Shown: positions 26,127 to 37,312, numbered from the stretch's first letter. The stretch is DNA of 64,000 nucleotides from Acholoe squamosa (GCA_949317995.1 OX439043.1:55941339-56005338), one strand, 5' to 3'. Notes: a model not told the origin generated them from the letters alone. Numbers and translations are program-made.

Positions 26127-27540
26127 TACCAGGGCTTTAGGTAATTAGAAACAGATTCTCAATAGGGAGCTCAAATTCTAGATATGTTATTGATATACAT
26201 AATGGTAGATATTATTAACTATAAGCTCATGGATATATTTTGACCCAAGTTAAGATGGCATCCACACTCCACACCTAATATATACCAGTAATATCTACAC
26301 ATGTAGCACCCATTAACAGGTCTATTATCAGCTAAGAACTTAGTGAGAACGTCCAGATGGACCACTGCACATGTAGACAACACGTGAGGCACGTGCATCA
26401 TAACGTTATCATAATATGTGACGGTCATTAGAATATGTTTGTATTTATTGATTTCAAGAAATATAATCCTAATCCTAGTTTTTTTGTCATGTATGGGATA
26501 AAGCATTTAAAGTATCTATGGAAACAGATTATATACTGTAGAAGACACTATCGGGTGTTGTGTAACGTGATCTCAAGCCATATTTAGGTTCTTTGATATT
26601 TATTTTCTAAATTATTCAACGTGAATGAAACTGTATGAATCATTCATGACCATTTTGATTTAATCAGTAAGTAATTGCTAAATGTTTAATGCTATTTCTG
26701 AGGAAATAAAAGTATCAGTGGTTCTGCCAGGATGAAGGCTAAAACCACATGGAATTTTGGGAAAGGGGAAATAATAGAGCAATATTACTGTACGGGGTTC
26801 ATTAATCATAAATAGGATGAGGAGAAGAAGACGAAGAAGACGACGACAAAGAAGATTTCTCTTCTCAACACACTATCAGATTGAATCACCCTAATGCCAC
26901 TCCAAAAAGAAGTGTTGTTTCTCGTCGCTACAAACAACAGAAAGAAAATGTCATTTGAGACGTTTTGAAACATCTATTGGTGAGAATATTTTATAGAAAA
27001 AACAAAGGTTGTCATTTTCGATATCAAGATAAGGTACATGGTCCAATGAATGATATAGCTATCAATATTAAGCATTTGATATAATATGTTTAAAATATCC
27101 ACGATTTCTGGAGAAAAAAAAAAGATGTTTCCTACCCACCTTTAGACATGTGGCATAAATCTCAGACCCTTGTCAACTGCGGATGTTAAAAGAGAAGAAA
27201 ATTCTTAATTACAGTCATATCCGGTCACTTTATTCTTGGCTTGTTGATGAGAAGAAAATCTTTCTTTTTTCGTTGGAGTGGCCTCATAGTACACATTCTT
27301 ATCTCCCTACATTGGGGAATGGCCATTTGTTAATGACATCGGTGTTGTAGAATTTTATTTCGACTGGACACATCATAGTGACCCTAAGCCCCCCCCCCTC
27401 TACATCTATACATTAAATATTGTTATACTGCTCATCTTCATTATTTTCATACTACTGGCAATTGCATTTGATGATAATGGCCCCTTCCATTTAGACAAAA
27501 GGGAATTCGAATGAACTTTCCTCAAAGATGCTTCTATGCC

Positions 27541-27565
27541 TCTCTCTCTCTCTCTCTCTCTCTCT
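27541..27565. repeat. (TC)n microsatellite
   Basis: About 12 uninterrupted TC dinucleotides upstream of the secreted FG-GAP gene. Confidence 0.9.
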
Positions 27566-27654
27566 GATTTTAATGCTATGAAAAAACAATCTCTAATGAG
27601 TAACGATTAACTTCCTATCACATTGATTCCACAACCACTCCCCCATCAGTTTTA

Positions 27655-27680
27655 TAAAAAAAAATGACCACTCCCTTATG
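27655..27680. repeat. Solitary MITE D end
   Basis: AAAAATGACCACTCCCTTA differs by one base from the right end of MITE D (7532-7553). It lies about 90 bp upstream of the next gene's start codon. No partner end is seen nearby. Confidence 0.5.
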
Positions 27681-27766
27681 TAACACCTTATACATTAATA
27701 AAACGCTGACTCTCCTCGCCACCCACCACACGTCCCACACTGACCAGTGCCCCACCACACCTCACC

Positions 27767-28091
27767 ATGGGGTCTCTACTACTCCTCCTGGCCCTCACCA
27801 CATTACCTACAACCCTACTCAGCCAGATCATCACCAACCCTAGACCACGCTCTCTGGGCTCTATCAGTGTAGACCTTGCAGGGTTTACAAACTGGTTTAT
27901 TCACAGTGATGCCCAGGATCCTAAAGAGAAGTACACCCTCCTCCTGTCCACCTTTTCACCCATTCCCTTCACTAAGGACACCACCTATGCCTACCGTCAC
28001 ATTGGTAAGTACCTGGACGACATCAGCCAGGTGGAACGACTTGTCATGACTGACCAGGTCACATGGCCACGTGAACCCAACCAGGCACCAG
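27767..28091 (+). CDS. FG-GAP protein exon 1 (signal peptide)
   Basis: The start ATG sits in CTCACCATGG, a good Kozak context. It encodes the leucine-rich signal peptide and about 88 mature residues. The donor is CCAG|GTTAGC, phase 1. Confidence 0.85.
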
Positions 28092-31000
28092 GTTAGCTTC
28101 ATGTTTTACTTTGTATTATTCAAATAATTCTTGTGTTAAATTTAACCCTTTGACGGCCGATTGATGCCTTCGATCTTTGGGCGTATTGTAATCATGTAAG
28201 ATTGGCGTGATGGCTAATGAGCTTGATGTGTCAAGACACTGTCGCCCATCAGCGGGTTAACATTGATCTTCTATTGATATCCCACAGAATATTTCGTAAT
28301 TTATGGAAATAACTGGCTTGTTAGTGTGTTAGGTTTAAAGAAACTACGGAAAAGTCAACGATGCTCAAAATTAATTACCACTGATGACTGTACATGTAAA
28401 TGAATTTGCAACATAATGTCTCATGACAGACCATAGTTATTTAATGACATGTAAATAGAATATAAGGAACGTGATATATTACCAGAAAAAAAAACCTTTT
28501 AATATTCTGCAGTGAATGTTCCTTCACACCTTTGAACCATTAAACCCTTGGGATAAGAACTGACAAGAAATAAGAAACAGATATGGCAACATTCCTCATT
28601 TTGAGCATTATTCACATTAACAGTATTTGATGAAAGACCTTTTATCAATTGGCACCATGCAGTGAATGGCATAAGGGAATTATTTATAAGCAGATAAGCA
28701 AAAGTCTAAAGCTGGGTTGATAACCCTGCCCAATTCAATAGCAAACTCAGTGTACAATGTGTGGCTTCTATATTGACAGATGATGTCTTCAAATTCCCCT
28801 GTGTGGTGCAGCCTGATGGTTTCCTTGTACCCTTCAAGGATGACGGCTCCATCCGCGTCATTGACGTATCTGACTTCAAGAAGCCCAAGCAGTATGATAT
28901 TGCCAAGGACTCTTCAGATGAGACATTGTGGTTCTACCACCGTGTTATCTGGAAGGACATGGATGGGGATGGCCTTAAGGATGCTGTCACCAACCGGGCT
29001 AATAGGGATGCTCTCAGTGGTAGGTGTTGGCTTCACAAACCTAAATTTTGAAGTTTTAAGGACCATAATAATATGATGTATTGGCACATCTTGACGACGA
29101 GGGGACATGGTGATATTACATCAGTATTGAGCCATTCCTTAAAGTCTTAGTGTTTAACCCCCAGCCATCAAGAAATAGACTAATTGTTATCTCTTTGGTG
29201 CATGTATACCTTACAACTGATTTGATATGTAGTCATTTTAGATTTACATGTGATTGACATTTCATGATTATCATCTATCTAGGAAAGACCATCTCTCAGT
29301 TCCTGTGGTTCAAGCACCCAGCTGAAGGTGCCCTGGAGAAGAAGTGGAAGCCTAATATCATCAACAAGGACATTGGGGACACTTTCCTGATGGAAGCAGA
29401 CCTAAAGGCAGGAGACTCCACCATTAACTGTATCCTCACCATCGGATACTTCAGTAAAAGGCTCGCCATCCACTGGTCTGAGCACCCCCAGGGACTCTGG
29501 ACTGACAACTCAAAGGTCAGTTTATTTCTTATACTTTATAGGCCTGTACTCCTTTGAATACCAATTAACTTACACCTGAAACTATATCAAATCCCCTTTT
29601 GATAATTTCACATAACATGGTATAACAATTCCCTTATCCTATCAATGAAGTACTGTGTTCATTTAATCTGTGTATTTATATATGACCTGCGAGGGAAGGA
29701 CCCTAGTCCATGAGAGAGCTATTTCCAAAACTATATCTGGTCTGCAACCAAAATAATATTCAGACATTGACTAATGGGTCACTGTTGATATATTGTACCC
29801 CCCCCCCTAGGTGGTACATTTACATGGTGCATATAATTTGATTTTCTTGCTCCATCCATTGTAGATCCGTACCCGTGTCGTTGATACTTTTGGCAAGTAC
29901 TTTGACTTGAACCTTTACGACATGAACAATGACGGTAAGGACGACCTGGTCATCACCGTCAACAGCGACACCAACGGCACCCTGCACGTCTACTTTATGC
30001 CTGACGACTTCAGGTAGGTCTTAATGTTTCATACATAGAACTTATGAATACAAAATGCTCCCTACATGCTGGCCAGGGATGCATTCATGTATCATGCTGA
30101 CCAATGGTCGTGATGCATGAATGCACAATCATGCCTAAAAGGATTGTGGCCAAGAGGAAGGATGATCGTGGTTATTGTTCCTGTGATGTAACGATGCAGT
30201 GCAGCTGATCTAAATAGTAAATGTCTAGCAACTCAGAACTATATTTGTGCATTCCCTTCATGATGTGCATTTGTACTATGTATACCTGACATGATCTGCG
30301 AAAAGGGGTCTTAGTGCAGGGTACAATAAGGCCCCCTTCCCCAGTACACGTCACTTATATATCATTTAATCAGGGGAATAGATTCAGCAAAGACAGAACT
30401 GTGTGACGTTGCCTGAACTACCCATGACCTGTTATCTCAAGACACACAAAGCAGTAGAATGCCTATTTAATCCATTTTGTATTTTTTTTTTTATGGAAAA
30501 AAATGAATCATGCTTATTGTGTAGAAATGCTCCCACGTGTTATGGGACCCGTCAGAACCCTACTAAGGATGGCCTAAACAAATGGTCTTATGCTACTAAG
30601 CAAAGAAAGTGAATAGGAAACAAATTGTTGCTTTTTTACGGTTGGATCTAACCTTGAAGTTAAACTTATTTGTGGGTTTTTTTGTGGATTTTTTGTTGGG
30701 TGTTGTCTTTTTTTGTTTTTCTCACCCATTGGTATCAGCTTCCACAGCTGTTACCAGCTGTCATGGTAACCTCATTTGCCCATATATGGAGAATGATGTT
30801 TAGAATAGATGCTATGGCATGTTATGTTAGATGCTATGACCTGCTATGGCGGTAAGGACATGTTCACAGGCCTGGTTATGGAATCTGTACTTAACAATGT
30901 CCCTTACCTTACATAGGACTGGGGTGTTCACAAACCGGATCCTGTCCTCAGGCTACTTCCCCCGCAGTGGGCTGCCCCAGGGAGCAGGCTCTCCTGGTAC

Positions 31001-32088
31001 CTTCAGTGCCTTCTGGCCCAGTAATGCGTAAGTACTCCCTAAGCATGATATACTACATCGACCACAATGTCTATACTTATTTCATGTTTAGGCCTATACC
31101 TGAAATTAATGTAGGGTTGGGATAGTGATCTTGTTAGATTATAACTGAGATATATTTTCCCTTATTGTTCCCTCAGTTTTATCAATGTTGTTCATTTTTT
31201 ATTGAAATAATTCTTAACTGTAGGTTCTTGCTATGCAAAGTATCAATACGTAGCAAATCCAGATGATGTGCACATGTAAAACATGCTGTAGAAAACCTAG
31301 ACGATACTTAAATGGTTATTTGACATTTCATCAGCTATCAAAATGTCAACTCTGTAGATTTGAATTTTCACTATTCACAGAATGAAAGACCAGGGCCTTA
31401 AGCCATGGCTGTTGATGTCAGGTGATGATGATGGAAGGCAGTATTTGTTCACCCCTAACAGCCAGGATAAGGACTCATGGTCCTACTCCAGGGTAAGACA
31501 AAATTATTCGAAATTTTCAAATAATCTATTTTATCCATAAATCCTATATTATCATATAAATCTTGTGTATTCAGCAAGTTGGCCTTTAAAGACGATCGCG
31601 TTTCTGTCCACAATGTACTGGTCATAGGTAGATATACAGCAATCTTAATTATGTCAAATAGTCTATAGCATTCAGGTGTTTAATCTGGTCACATTCTTGC
31701 TCAAGCAGCTAGGGAATATACGCAATTGTGCAGGACTTGTCTCTAATGTCTTGTGGAGTTAAGAGGAATAGTCATTAGTACACATTTGCCACACTGAAGG
31801 CTTATAAGAGAAAGTGCATGATAAGCCTATAATTATGGGAGATGTATGGCTTAATCATGATTCTCTCCTCCAATATTAATTTATTCACCATTTTTCCTAC
31901 CAAATTTGAATTCTAAACCATAGCTCTGTTTTCTTTGTCCTCAACAGACAACGCTTCTTGATGAGGGAGAGTTCAACATTGTTGGTAAGCCAACAGTAGC
32001 TGACGTGAACGGAGATGGTTATGCTGATGTCTTCCTCCCCTCATGGGCCGCAGGGAAGATCTATGCCTACACCTACAAACCTGAATAA
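27767..32088 (+). CDS. Secreted FG-GAP/VCBS-repeat protein, 7 exons, 436 aa
   Basis: Predicted extracellular protein; the exact function is not recognised. Exons 27767-28091, 28780-29019, 29283-29515, 29865-30013, 30917-31027, 31381-31492 and 31948-32088 join in frame, all with GT-AG introns. Residues 1-20 are a signal peptide (MGSLLLLLALTTLPTTLLSQ). Three calcium-loop motifs of the FG-GAP/VCBS type are visible: DMDGDGLKD (about 168-176), DMNNDGKDD (285-293) and DVNGDGYAD (409-417). Such repeats usually build beta-propeller blades, here probably a lectin-like or integrin-alpha-like fold. One NGT glycosylation site is at residue 303. No transmembrane segment or GPI signal is seen. The coding part ends in TAA, with AATAAA 177 bp later. 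Intron 1 holds a TTAA-flanked MITE. The exon boundaries follow conserved splice signals and give one uninterrupted frame, so the model is well supported although the family is only broadly assigned. Confidence 0.88.
28142..28260. mobile_element. piggyBac-like MITE in intron 1 of the FG-GAP gene
   Basis: TTAA at both ends, with inverted ends TTAACCCTTTGACGGCCGA and the complement of TTAACCCGCTGATGGGCGA. The 119-bp element has no ORF. It is the second TTAA-CCC element in a host-gene first intron in this window, but is not the same family as the one at 9699. Confidence 0.7.
28780..29019 (+). CDS. FG-GAP protein exon 2
   Basis: Acceptor ATTGACAG, donor AGTG|GTAGGT, phase 1 in and out. Carries the first DxDGDG loop (DMDGDGLKD). 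Confidence 0.9.
29283..29515 (+). CDS. FG-GAP protein exon 3
   Basis: Acceptor TATCTAG, donor AAAG|GTCAGT. Encodes a tryptophan-rich linker strand region (WFKHP, HWSEHPQGLW) between calcium loops. Confidence 0.9.
29865..30013 (+). CDS. FG-GAP protein exon 4
   Basis: Acceptor CATTGTAG, donor TTCAG|GTAGGT, phase 2. Carries the second calcium loop (DMNNDGKDD) and the NGT sequon. Confidence 0.9.
30077..30125. repeat. Short inverted repeat in intron 4
   Basis: GATGCATTCATG and its complement CATGAATGC flank GACCAATGGTC, making an imperfect hairpin of about 49 bp in the FG-GAP gene's fourth intron. Confidence 0.6.
30917..31027 (+). CDS. FG-GAP protein exon 5
   Basis: Acceptor TTACATAG, donor AATGC|GTAAGT, phase 2. 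Encodes TGVFTNRILSSGYFPRSG and a glycine-rich segment. Confidence 0.88.
31381..31492 (+). CDS. FG-GAP protein exon 6
   Basis: Acceptor TATTCACAG, donor CCAGG|GTAAGA, phase 0 out. Contains the acidic turn SGDDDGRQYLF, a possible weak calcium-binding or blade-turn motif. Confidence 0.9.
31948..32088 (+). CDS. FG-GAP protein exon 7, stop
   Basis: Acceptor CCTCAACAG. Carries the third calcium loop (DVNGDGYAD) and the C-terminus AYTYKPE followed by TAA. Confidence 0.92.
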   Translation, partial: TTLLDEGEFNIVGKPTVADVNGDGYADVFLPSWAAGKIYAYTYKPE

Positions 32089-32264
32089 GCAACAATTATT
32101 ATTCAAGAAGCACAAACCTATAAAGATAACTGTTACTATAGTTGCTGCTATATTTATTGTGAATGGATCAGTGAGTGTGTTGCCTAGTTTGGCCTATGTG
32201 AAAGTGTGGTATTTGATATGGCTTATTTAAGTGTGAAAGTGACAAGTTCTTTTATATATATATG

Positions 32265-32270
32265 AATAAA
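32265..32270 (+). terminator. Polyadenylation signal AATAAA of the FG-GAP gene
   Basis: AATAAA lies 177 bp after the stop codon, within TATGAATAAAATTTG. It is the first canonical signal after the gene. Confidence 0.6.
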
Positions 32271-32915
32271 ATTTGTATATATCACATCGGATTTGTTCTC
32301 TTTAACTTACAAGATTCAGTAATTCCGATGGTATAGGCCTAGTCGTTATACCCATTAAGGGACTGTAATAGCTACTGGTGACAACTTCAGTGTTCCAAAT
32401 ACTGACGCGCCTTGCCTCATACTCAGAAAAACCAACGCTCTCAGTTGAATAAGATACAAATGACGCACTGCAAGGTGATTCATAAAAAGTGACGACCAAT
32501 CTAGAATTAAACAATGAATTTAGAAACGATCTTTCTAGAAAAGCATTTCTGGAATCATTTGCAGAAAATGCAAATCTTTTACAATCGTTCATGCCCCAAA
32601 CGAACATTTATTGAAATAATGATTATTGTGAATGAAATAGTGTGTTCCAAAGGCTGTAATTCTATTACTTCTATGAAGTATCAGTATCGACGAATTACAT
32701 AATTCTTGGGTCGTATTTCCGACATTCCGTTTTTGACGACATAATGAGTTTTTATGAATCACCCTGCTGGTGTGATTTTACTCCATCACTATGTTGGAGC
32801 CACAGCCGACAGTGGTTGCCTTATTGTGGTATATTGTTGAAGTTTGAGTTTTGAACTGTTTTATTCACACATTTCAAATAGGATACAGAATAAGTGATAA
32901 TTTGTAATATTCTTA
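32271..32915. other. Non-coding; no gene seen
   Basis: Nothing recognisable. A 101-aa open frame on the minus strand has no family features. Confidence 0.4.
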
Positions 32916-33137
32916 CCCAGCAAATTGTCGTCATCTGTCGCCATGATTGGTCATCAATGGTGACTCCTTTTTGAGTGATAACTCATTCCGTCATCTTTCG
33001 CCACTGTATGTTAGACTCACATGGCATAGCAATTGCTATTCCTGGTGATCTTGTGCTATAACGACATCGTGTTCCATCTAACAACATGTGTGAGCCACTT
33101 GACACAGGTTGACTAGGACTCACGACAATTTGCTGGG
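32916..33137. mobile_element. TIR element A, short copy
   Basis: A 222-bp copy with the same ends as the 612-2342 element (CCCAGCAAATTGTCG and its complement) and TA on both sides. The left end is almost identical for about 110 bp to the long copy, then jumps directly to the long copy's right end. Both tandem arrays are absent. Confidence 0.85.
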
Positions 33138-33854
33138 TACATCAAAGGAAGTAAAACTGAAGGAAAATGGATAATGTCGCTGGCCAAAGCGTGCACCTTT
33201 GATTAAATAAATATTTATTCAACAAGAAAACATATTCATACAATATGACTGAGCTACTCGTAGTTACACCATTATGTGTGTCAATGAACTAATGCTGTGC
33301 TTTAACAATATGTCATAGTACATCGTCTCTGTGTTAGTAACAGACAAACAATGCCGAAGAAAGGAGGCCTCTGGGCTTTAACCCTTGTGTGTATATGCAA
33401 CCTTGACGAGTGGTGGTCATTTAATTAATGTATAATGCCCTTAATTATTTGGAGTTATGAACCAATTTATATATGAAATATGACAAAACTCCGTCTGTGT
33501 ATAATTTCATATACAAAAGAAAATGCTTATAATCCCAAACTACCCATAAATCAACCTAATGGGGGCGAGAGAGATAGCTCATTTTAGTTCTATACATGTT
33601 CAAACATCTACCTTGTTTACATTTGCTCGTGCCATAGCATGTCATGTTAGCAATAAACAATATTGAATATAGAACATGGTTTGCATAACGAGTAGTACAT
33701 ACAGAATCGCCATCATTCAATTACTGACAAGGACATGGAGCACCAGGTATCAGGCATACAGAATAATGTACATCTAATTTCGGATTGAATAAACATGTAT
33801 AGATAACTTATGCTAGTTTTTGCACTAAAAATAAGGTTAAACCAACGAAAAGGC
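33138..33854. other. Non-coding; no gene seen
   Basis: AT-rich, with no recognisable gene or repeat. Confidence 0.4.
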
Positions 33855-33949
33855 AGTTTTTCAGAAAACATTTTACCCCTTTAATCTTCTTCCTCTCATT
33901 ATTAGTTTTTCAGAAAACATTTTACCCCTTTTATCTTCTTCCTCTCATT
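33855..33949. repeat. Tandem duplication, 49-bp period
   Basis: Two nearly identical copies of a block beginning AGTTTTTCAGAAAACATTTT and ending CTCTCATT, starting at 33855 and 33904. Confidence 0.9.
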
Positions 33950-34047
33950 GTTTAAACTTGATTGCCTTTCTGGTTGCATATGGAATAAAAGAAACAAATT
34001 CAAAACATGTGACTATAAAATAGATCATATTTCAAGAGGGTATTAGA
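33950..34047. repeat. Direct repeat, copy 1 (copy 2 at 34728-34832)
   Basis: Both copies start GTTTAAACTTGATTGCCTTTC and share GGAATAAAAGAAACAAA-like and GATATTAG-like pieces. They flank the tRNA-Cys-like segment. Confidence 0.7.
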
Positions 34048-34259
34048 AACCACCAGTGGGCCTATCCAGTGGGCACTGAACACTTAATTAGCATTGATAA
34101 TCATTCGATCAATGTTGATAATCCACCTAATGTTAATCCAATGCTAAAATGAATTTGTGCCCACTAAAAATTGTTATGTGATGGGTTTCCACCCCCCAAA
34201 AACTGAACAAAGAAAGATGTGCCCAATGAGCACAGAATATTGAATCAATGTTTAAACCT

Positions 34260-34537
34260 AGATGATCAGCTAGTTTTCATTATTGATATAACTGTCTCCA
34301 CTGTTGGGTCTGTTTCTAATCTTACCCCTACTAATAAATGAGAGATATCTAAGTGCTCCAAAATCGCTACAGAGGGAGACTCTGCTGTATACAAACAGCC
34401 AATCTGAAAGTACTTAGGGATTAAAAGACCTGGCATGCTAGTGTAGAGGTGAGCAGAAAACATCCTGGAGAAACCGGGAGTCAAACCCGGGACCCTCCAA
34501 CCTGCAGGCGGAAGCTCTACCACTGAGCTACTTCCCC
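34260..34537 (-). mobile_element. Possible SINE with tRNA-Cys-like head
   Basis: On the minus strand the tRNA-like head (34537-34466) continues directly into about 200 bp of unrelated body. tRNA head plus body is the SINE plan. The 3' end is not certain, because no tail or target duplication is clear. Confidence 0.4.
34466..34537 (-). tRNA. tRNA-Cys (GCA)-like gene or SINE head
   Basis: The 72 nt fold as a cloverleaf: acceptor GGGGAAG with TTTCTCC (with G-T pairs), D arm GCTC/GAGC, anticodon loop CTGCAGG (anticodon GCA) and a perfect T stem CCGGG/CCCGG. The A box TAGCTCAGTGG matches the consensus, and the B box GGTTTGACTCC has one change (the invariant C56 is T). The anticodon stem has one mismatch. 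It may be a diverged gene, a pseudogene or a tRNA-derived SINE head. Confidence 0.45.
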
Positions 34538-34727
34538 GTCTGACATTCTCTACCTTCCAACTACACCTGGATTGGTATGACACACACTAGGGGAGCAGTG
34601 AAGACCAGGCAACCTGCTCCTGAGAGTCGGTCTACTGGGTAGAGGGATTTCCGGTCCCCTACACTAGTCAACAGGTGGCAAAAATAACTCAATGTTCTGA
34701 AGCACTTTTATATAATAGGTTATAAAG

Positions 34728-34832
34728 GTTTAAACTTGATTGCCTTTCCTGAACCTGCTGGATTACAGATGGAGTAAAAGAAACAAAATCGAAATATATG
34801 AATTTGAAATAGATAATATTCCAGGAGGATAT
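34728..34832. repeat. Direct repeat, copy 2 (copy 1 at 33950-34047)
   Basis: Starts GTTTAAACTTGATTGCC and parallels copy 1 with small indels. Confidence 0.7.
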
Positions 34833-34988
34833 TAGCATCTATCAGTCCCTATCAAAATCAGGTCGCTATAATTATACAAATATTGCAGTTTATACCACGA
34901 TTTGTGGGTTACACAGTGCTTTTTGGTATCTATTCCCATCCACATATCTGTCGATATTGCACACCCTATAGGCTGTAACATCAATTTT

Positions 34989-35066
34989 GGAAGGCGTGCG
35001 GTTATCCATGGAAGGCGTGCAGTTATGCATGGAAGGCGTGCGGTTATCCAGGATAACCGCACGCCT
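34989..35066. repeat. Three 21-bp tandem repeats ending in a 16-bp hairpin
   Basis: GGAAGGCGTGCGGTTATCC-type units start at 34989, 35010 and 35031. The third is followed one base later by its exact complement, so 35034-35066 is a perfect 16-bp inverted repeat with a one-base loop. Confidence 0.9.
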
Positions 35067-35121
35067 CTCATGTCCTCCCATGTCATATGTTACATGTTAA
35101 AAACCAACAGACTATTTCATT

Positions 35122-35191
35122 GCCATGGTAGGGCTCAAACCTGCAACCTAAGATTCCTAGTCCAACCCCCTATGCATTGCGCCACAGGGAC
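35122..35191 (-). repeat. Degenerate tRNA-like sequence (Arg-type)
   Basis: The minus strand shows an A-box-like TGGCGCAATGC and a B-box-like GGTTTGAGCCC at the right spacing, similar to tRNA-Arg genes. The acceptor stem does not pair, so it is a pseudogene or SINE remnant. Confidence 0.4.
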
Positions 35192-35236
35192 TGACGAGAT
35201 ACGCTCGGTTTGAACCACATCTTGCTATGATACAAA

Positions 35237-35605
35237 GCCGTGTGCGCTGTCGCTGTCCGCTGCCTGGCGCAGTAGAAGGAGACGCGGTGGTCTAGCGGTT
35301 AGCACATTGCGCTCAGCCGTGAGAGGTCCGCGGTTCAAATCCCGGCCCTGACGCATCTTTTTTCGCCGTGTGCGCTGTCGCTGTCCGCTGCCGGGCGAGG
35401 AGGTGTATTATACACAAACATAACCGCGAGAAGCATCTTTTTTCGCCGTGTGCGCTGTCGCTGTCCGCTGCCGGGCGAGGAGGTGTATTTAGTATACAAA
35501 CATAACAGCGAGACGCATTGAAATCTTTCGCCGTGTGCCGCTGCCAATCTGAGCCGAGACAGGCGCTGTCGCTGTCCGCTGCCGTGGGAGGAGGTGTATG
35601 TACCG
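35237..35605. repeat. Tandem repeats of about 80 bp next to a tRNA-like head
   Basis: Four blocks carry GCTGTCGCTGTCCGCTGCC, at about 35246, 35372, 35452 and 35564. Three of them continue into GAGGAGGTGTAT. The first block is interrupted by the tRNA-Glu-like segment. Confidence 0.8.
35281..35355 (+). repeat. tRNA-Glu-like pseudogene or SINE head
   Basis: TGGTCTAGCGG matches the A box and GGTTCAAATCC the B box; the anticodon position reads CTC. The acceptor and T stems are disrupted, so it is unlikely to be a working tRNA. The surrounding tandem repeats suggest a tRNA-derived repetitive element. Confidence 0.45.
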
Positions 35606-35716
35606 ATCATGTACACACAATGGCTGGCATCGAGTCCCGGGGAGGGGGAATAATTTTTGTTTTCAACTTGAATTTATTGGTATAATATTGATTATTTATG
35701 GTTTCGTGGTATAAAA

Positions 35717-35846
35717 TAAGTAGTCAATGGATAACTCATGACTCATGTGGGTTAGCAAAGGCTAATAACACTCGGCCTACGGCCTCGTGTCATTATCCTT
35801 CACTAACCCACACTCGTCATGAGTTATCCATTGGTTACTTGTTCAG
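35717..35846. repeat. Imperfect 130-bp palindrome
   Basis: The arms both read CAATGGATAACTCATGAC outward and converge on CGGCCTACGGCC at about 35774-35785. Mismatches are few. It is a foldback-type sequence with no ORF. Confidence 0.85.
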
Positions 35847-36807
35847 TAACGTGCAGACATAAAAAAGAAATGTCTACATGGCATGACACAATTCACATGA
35901 TGAGAATCTGGGTGAAATTGATAAAATAGACACGGCTTAACGTGCTGCATGAAAATGTATACCACAGTGGCCATGTTAAATAAAGGATTTCACAACTCCT
36001 ATATATTACATACAACCCACTACTAGTGCCGTAAGTATGGATAAAGGCCTCATTGCTGTGTGTAGATATAGTACAATGGTGCTTATTGGTACATGTAATA
36101 CCGTAGTACCCCATGTATAAGGCTTACACACGATACACCCCTGCTGCATCTCATAGAAGCAAAATAATTTAGGGGAGTTTTTTCTCTAAAATGTTCCCAA
36201 TACTCCTCTGTTCTTTGAATTTCGAAAACCCATTGATTAGAACAGACGTTAATACATTTTATTCTTTTCTCTCACATATACAAAATCTCCAGGGTGTGCC
36301 TCATACGTGGGGTCTTTATCCTGATCCTCTATACATCAATTATCAGATATCAAGAATCAAATGTCTTTGCACCGTTGAATGAAGAACAAAATATCACCAA
36401 TAGGTGTTCAATATACAACCATTTTCAGTTTTTAATGAATACATGAGGTCAATAATCTCTATCTACCACTATGACCGATAAGGAACATTCGAATTGACCG
36501 GATGTTCACCACAAGGTCGCTAGGACAGGTAAATTAGTCAATTGATTCCTGCAAGTCTTCGAATAATATACACAGTATGTTGTTCAGTAATACATGCATT
36601 TTAATCTATGAATGTTATCTCTTTTTGCCTAAAAGACACCCTATCGAAGACCCATGATCATTCGTATTAAATCAGTGTAGGTTCTACATGTATAGAGTTT
36701 AGGTGAAAAGGTCTAAAACAGTCGATTGTGAAAACAAATAAACGATCTCTGTGGCATAGTAACCAAAAGGCAATCTATTTTTCATCAGGTTACAGCAGAT
36801 CTAATGG
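35847..36807. other. Non-coding; no gene seen
   Basis: AT-rich sequence up to the left LTR; nothing recognisable. Confidence 0.4.
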
Positions 36808-37296
36808 TGTAGTGTTCTACCCCTTCGATTCTAATCAAATCCTTTGATAGAAAATGAAGAACAACTAATCAGGTTCCAGTTAAAGCATTATTGTCAACAA
36901 TGCACTAGGCACCAGCCTTTCTCGATGACAATTACAGGCAGTAGTGTTCAACCATTAACAATCCGACACTAGTCGACTAGCTCAGTCGACTAGTGCTGGG
37001 TAAAAAGGAAACAACATAAACCTCCTCTGTGCAGAAGCACAGAAGAGTAACTAACACATGGTAGTTGGGCAGCCGATCACCATCTTGTAAGATGGTCCGT
37101 CACGGCCGGACTGACCTTGAGGAATGCAGTAATATGGCCTTATTTACGTTAGAGTCAAGGTCCACATGACCCTAAGGTGACGTGGCACTGGACTCCAGCG
37201 CCCCCAGGCGTCGGGTAAGAGAGGTGTTCTTGACGACACCAATGGTGAGCCTCGACATATATCGGAGTTCCCTGGAAGCGACTCGCGACCACCACA
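36808..37296 (-). repeat. 3' LTR of outer element
   Basis: 489 bp, TG...CA ends. Contains the palindrome CACTAGTCGACTAGCTC then AGTCGACTAGTG. It has about 26 bp more than the other LTR near 37110-37140. The minus-strand TATA position reads TAAATAAGG and the AATAAA position reads AATAAT, so both signals look degraded here. Confidence 0.85.
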
Positions 37297-37312
37297 CTAC
37301 CCCCCACTAGAC
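37297..37312 (-). promoter_or_regulatory. Polypurine tract of outer element
   Basis: The minus strand reads AGTGGGGGGTAG immediately before the LTR. This is the expected position of the plus-strand primer of an LTR retrotransposon. Confidence 0.7.

Larger units (their letters stand above)
26127..27766. other. Non-coding upstream of the FG-GAP gene; no gene seen
   Basis: Contains a purine-rich GAAGA/GACGA stretch at 26818-26862, a C run near 27390, a CT microsatellite at 27541-27565 and a remnant of a MITE D end at about 27655-27680. ATTAATAAAA near 27694 is a possible weak TATA-like element about 70 bp before the ATG. Confidence 0.4.

Noticed and set aside
35122-35355. Functional tRNA-Arg and tRNA-Glu genes
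   Set aside because: A and B boxes are present, but acceptor and T stems do not pair; better explained as SINE heads or pseudogenes.
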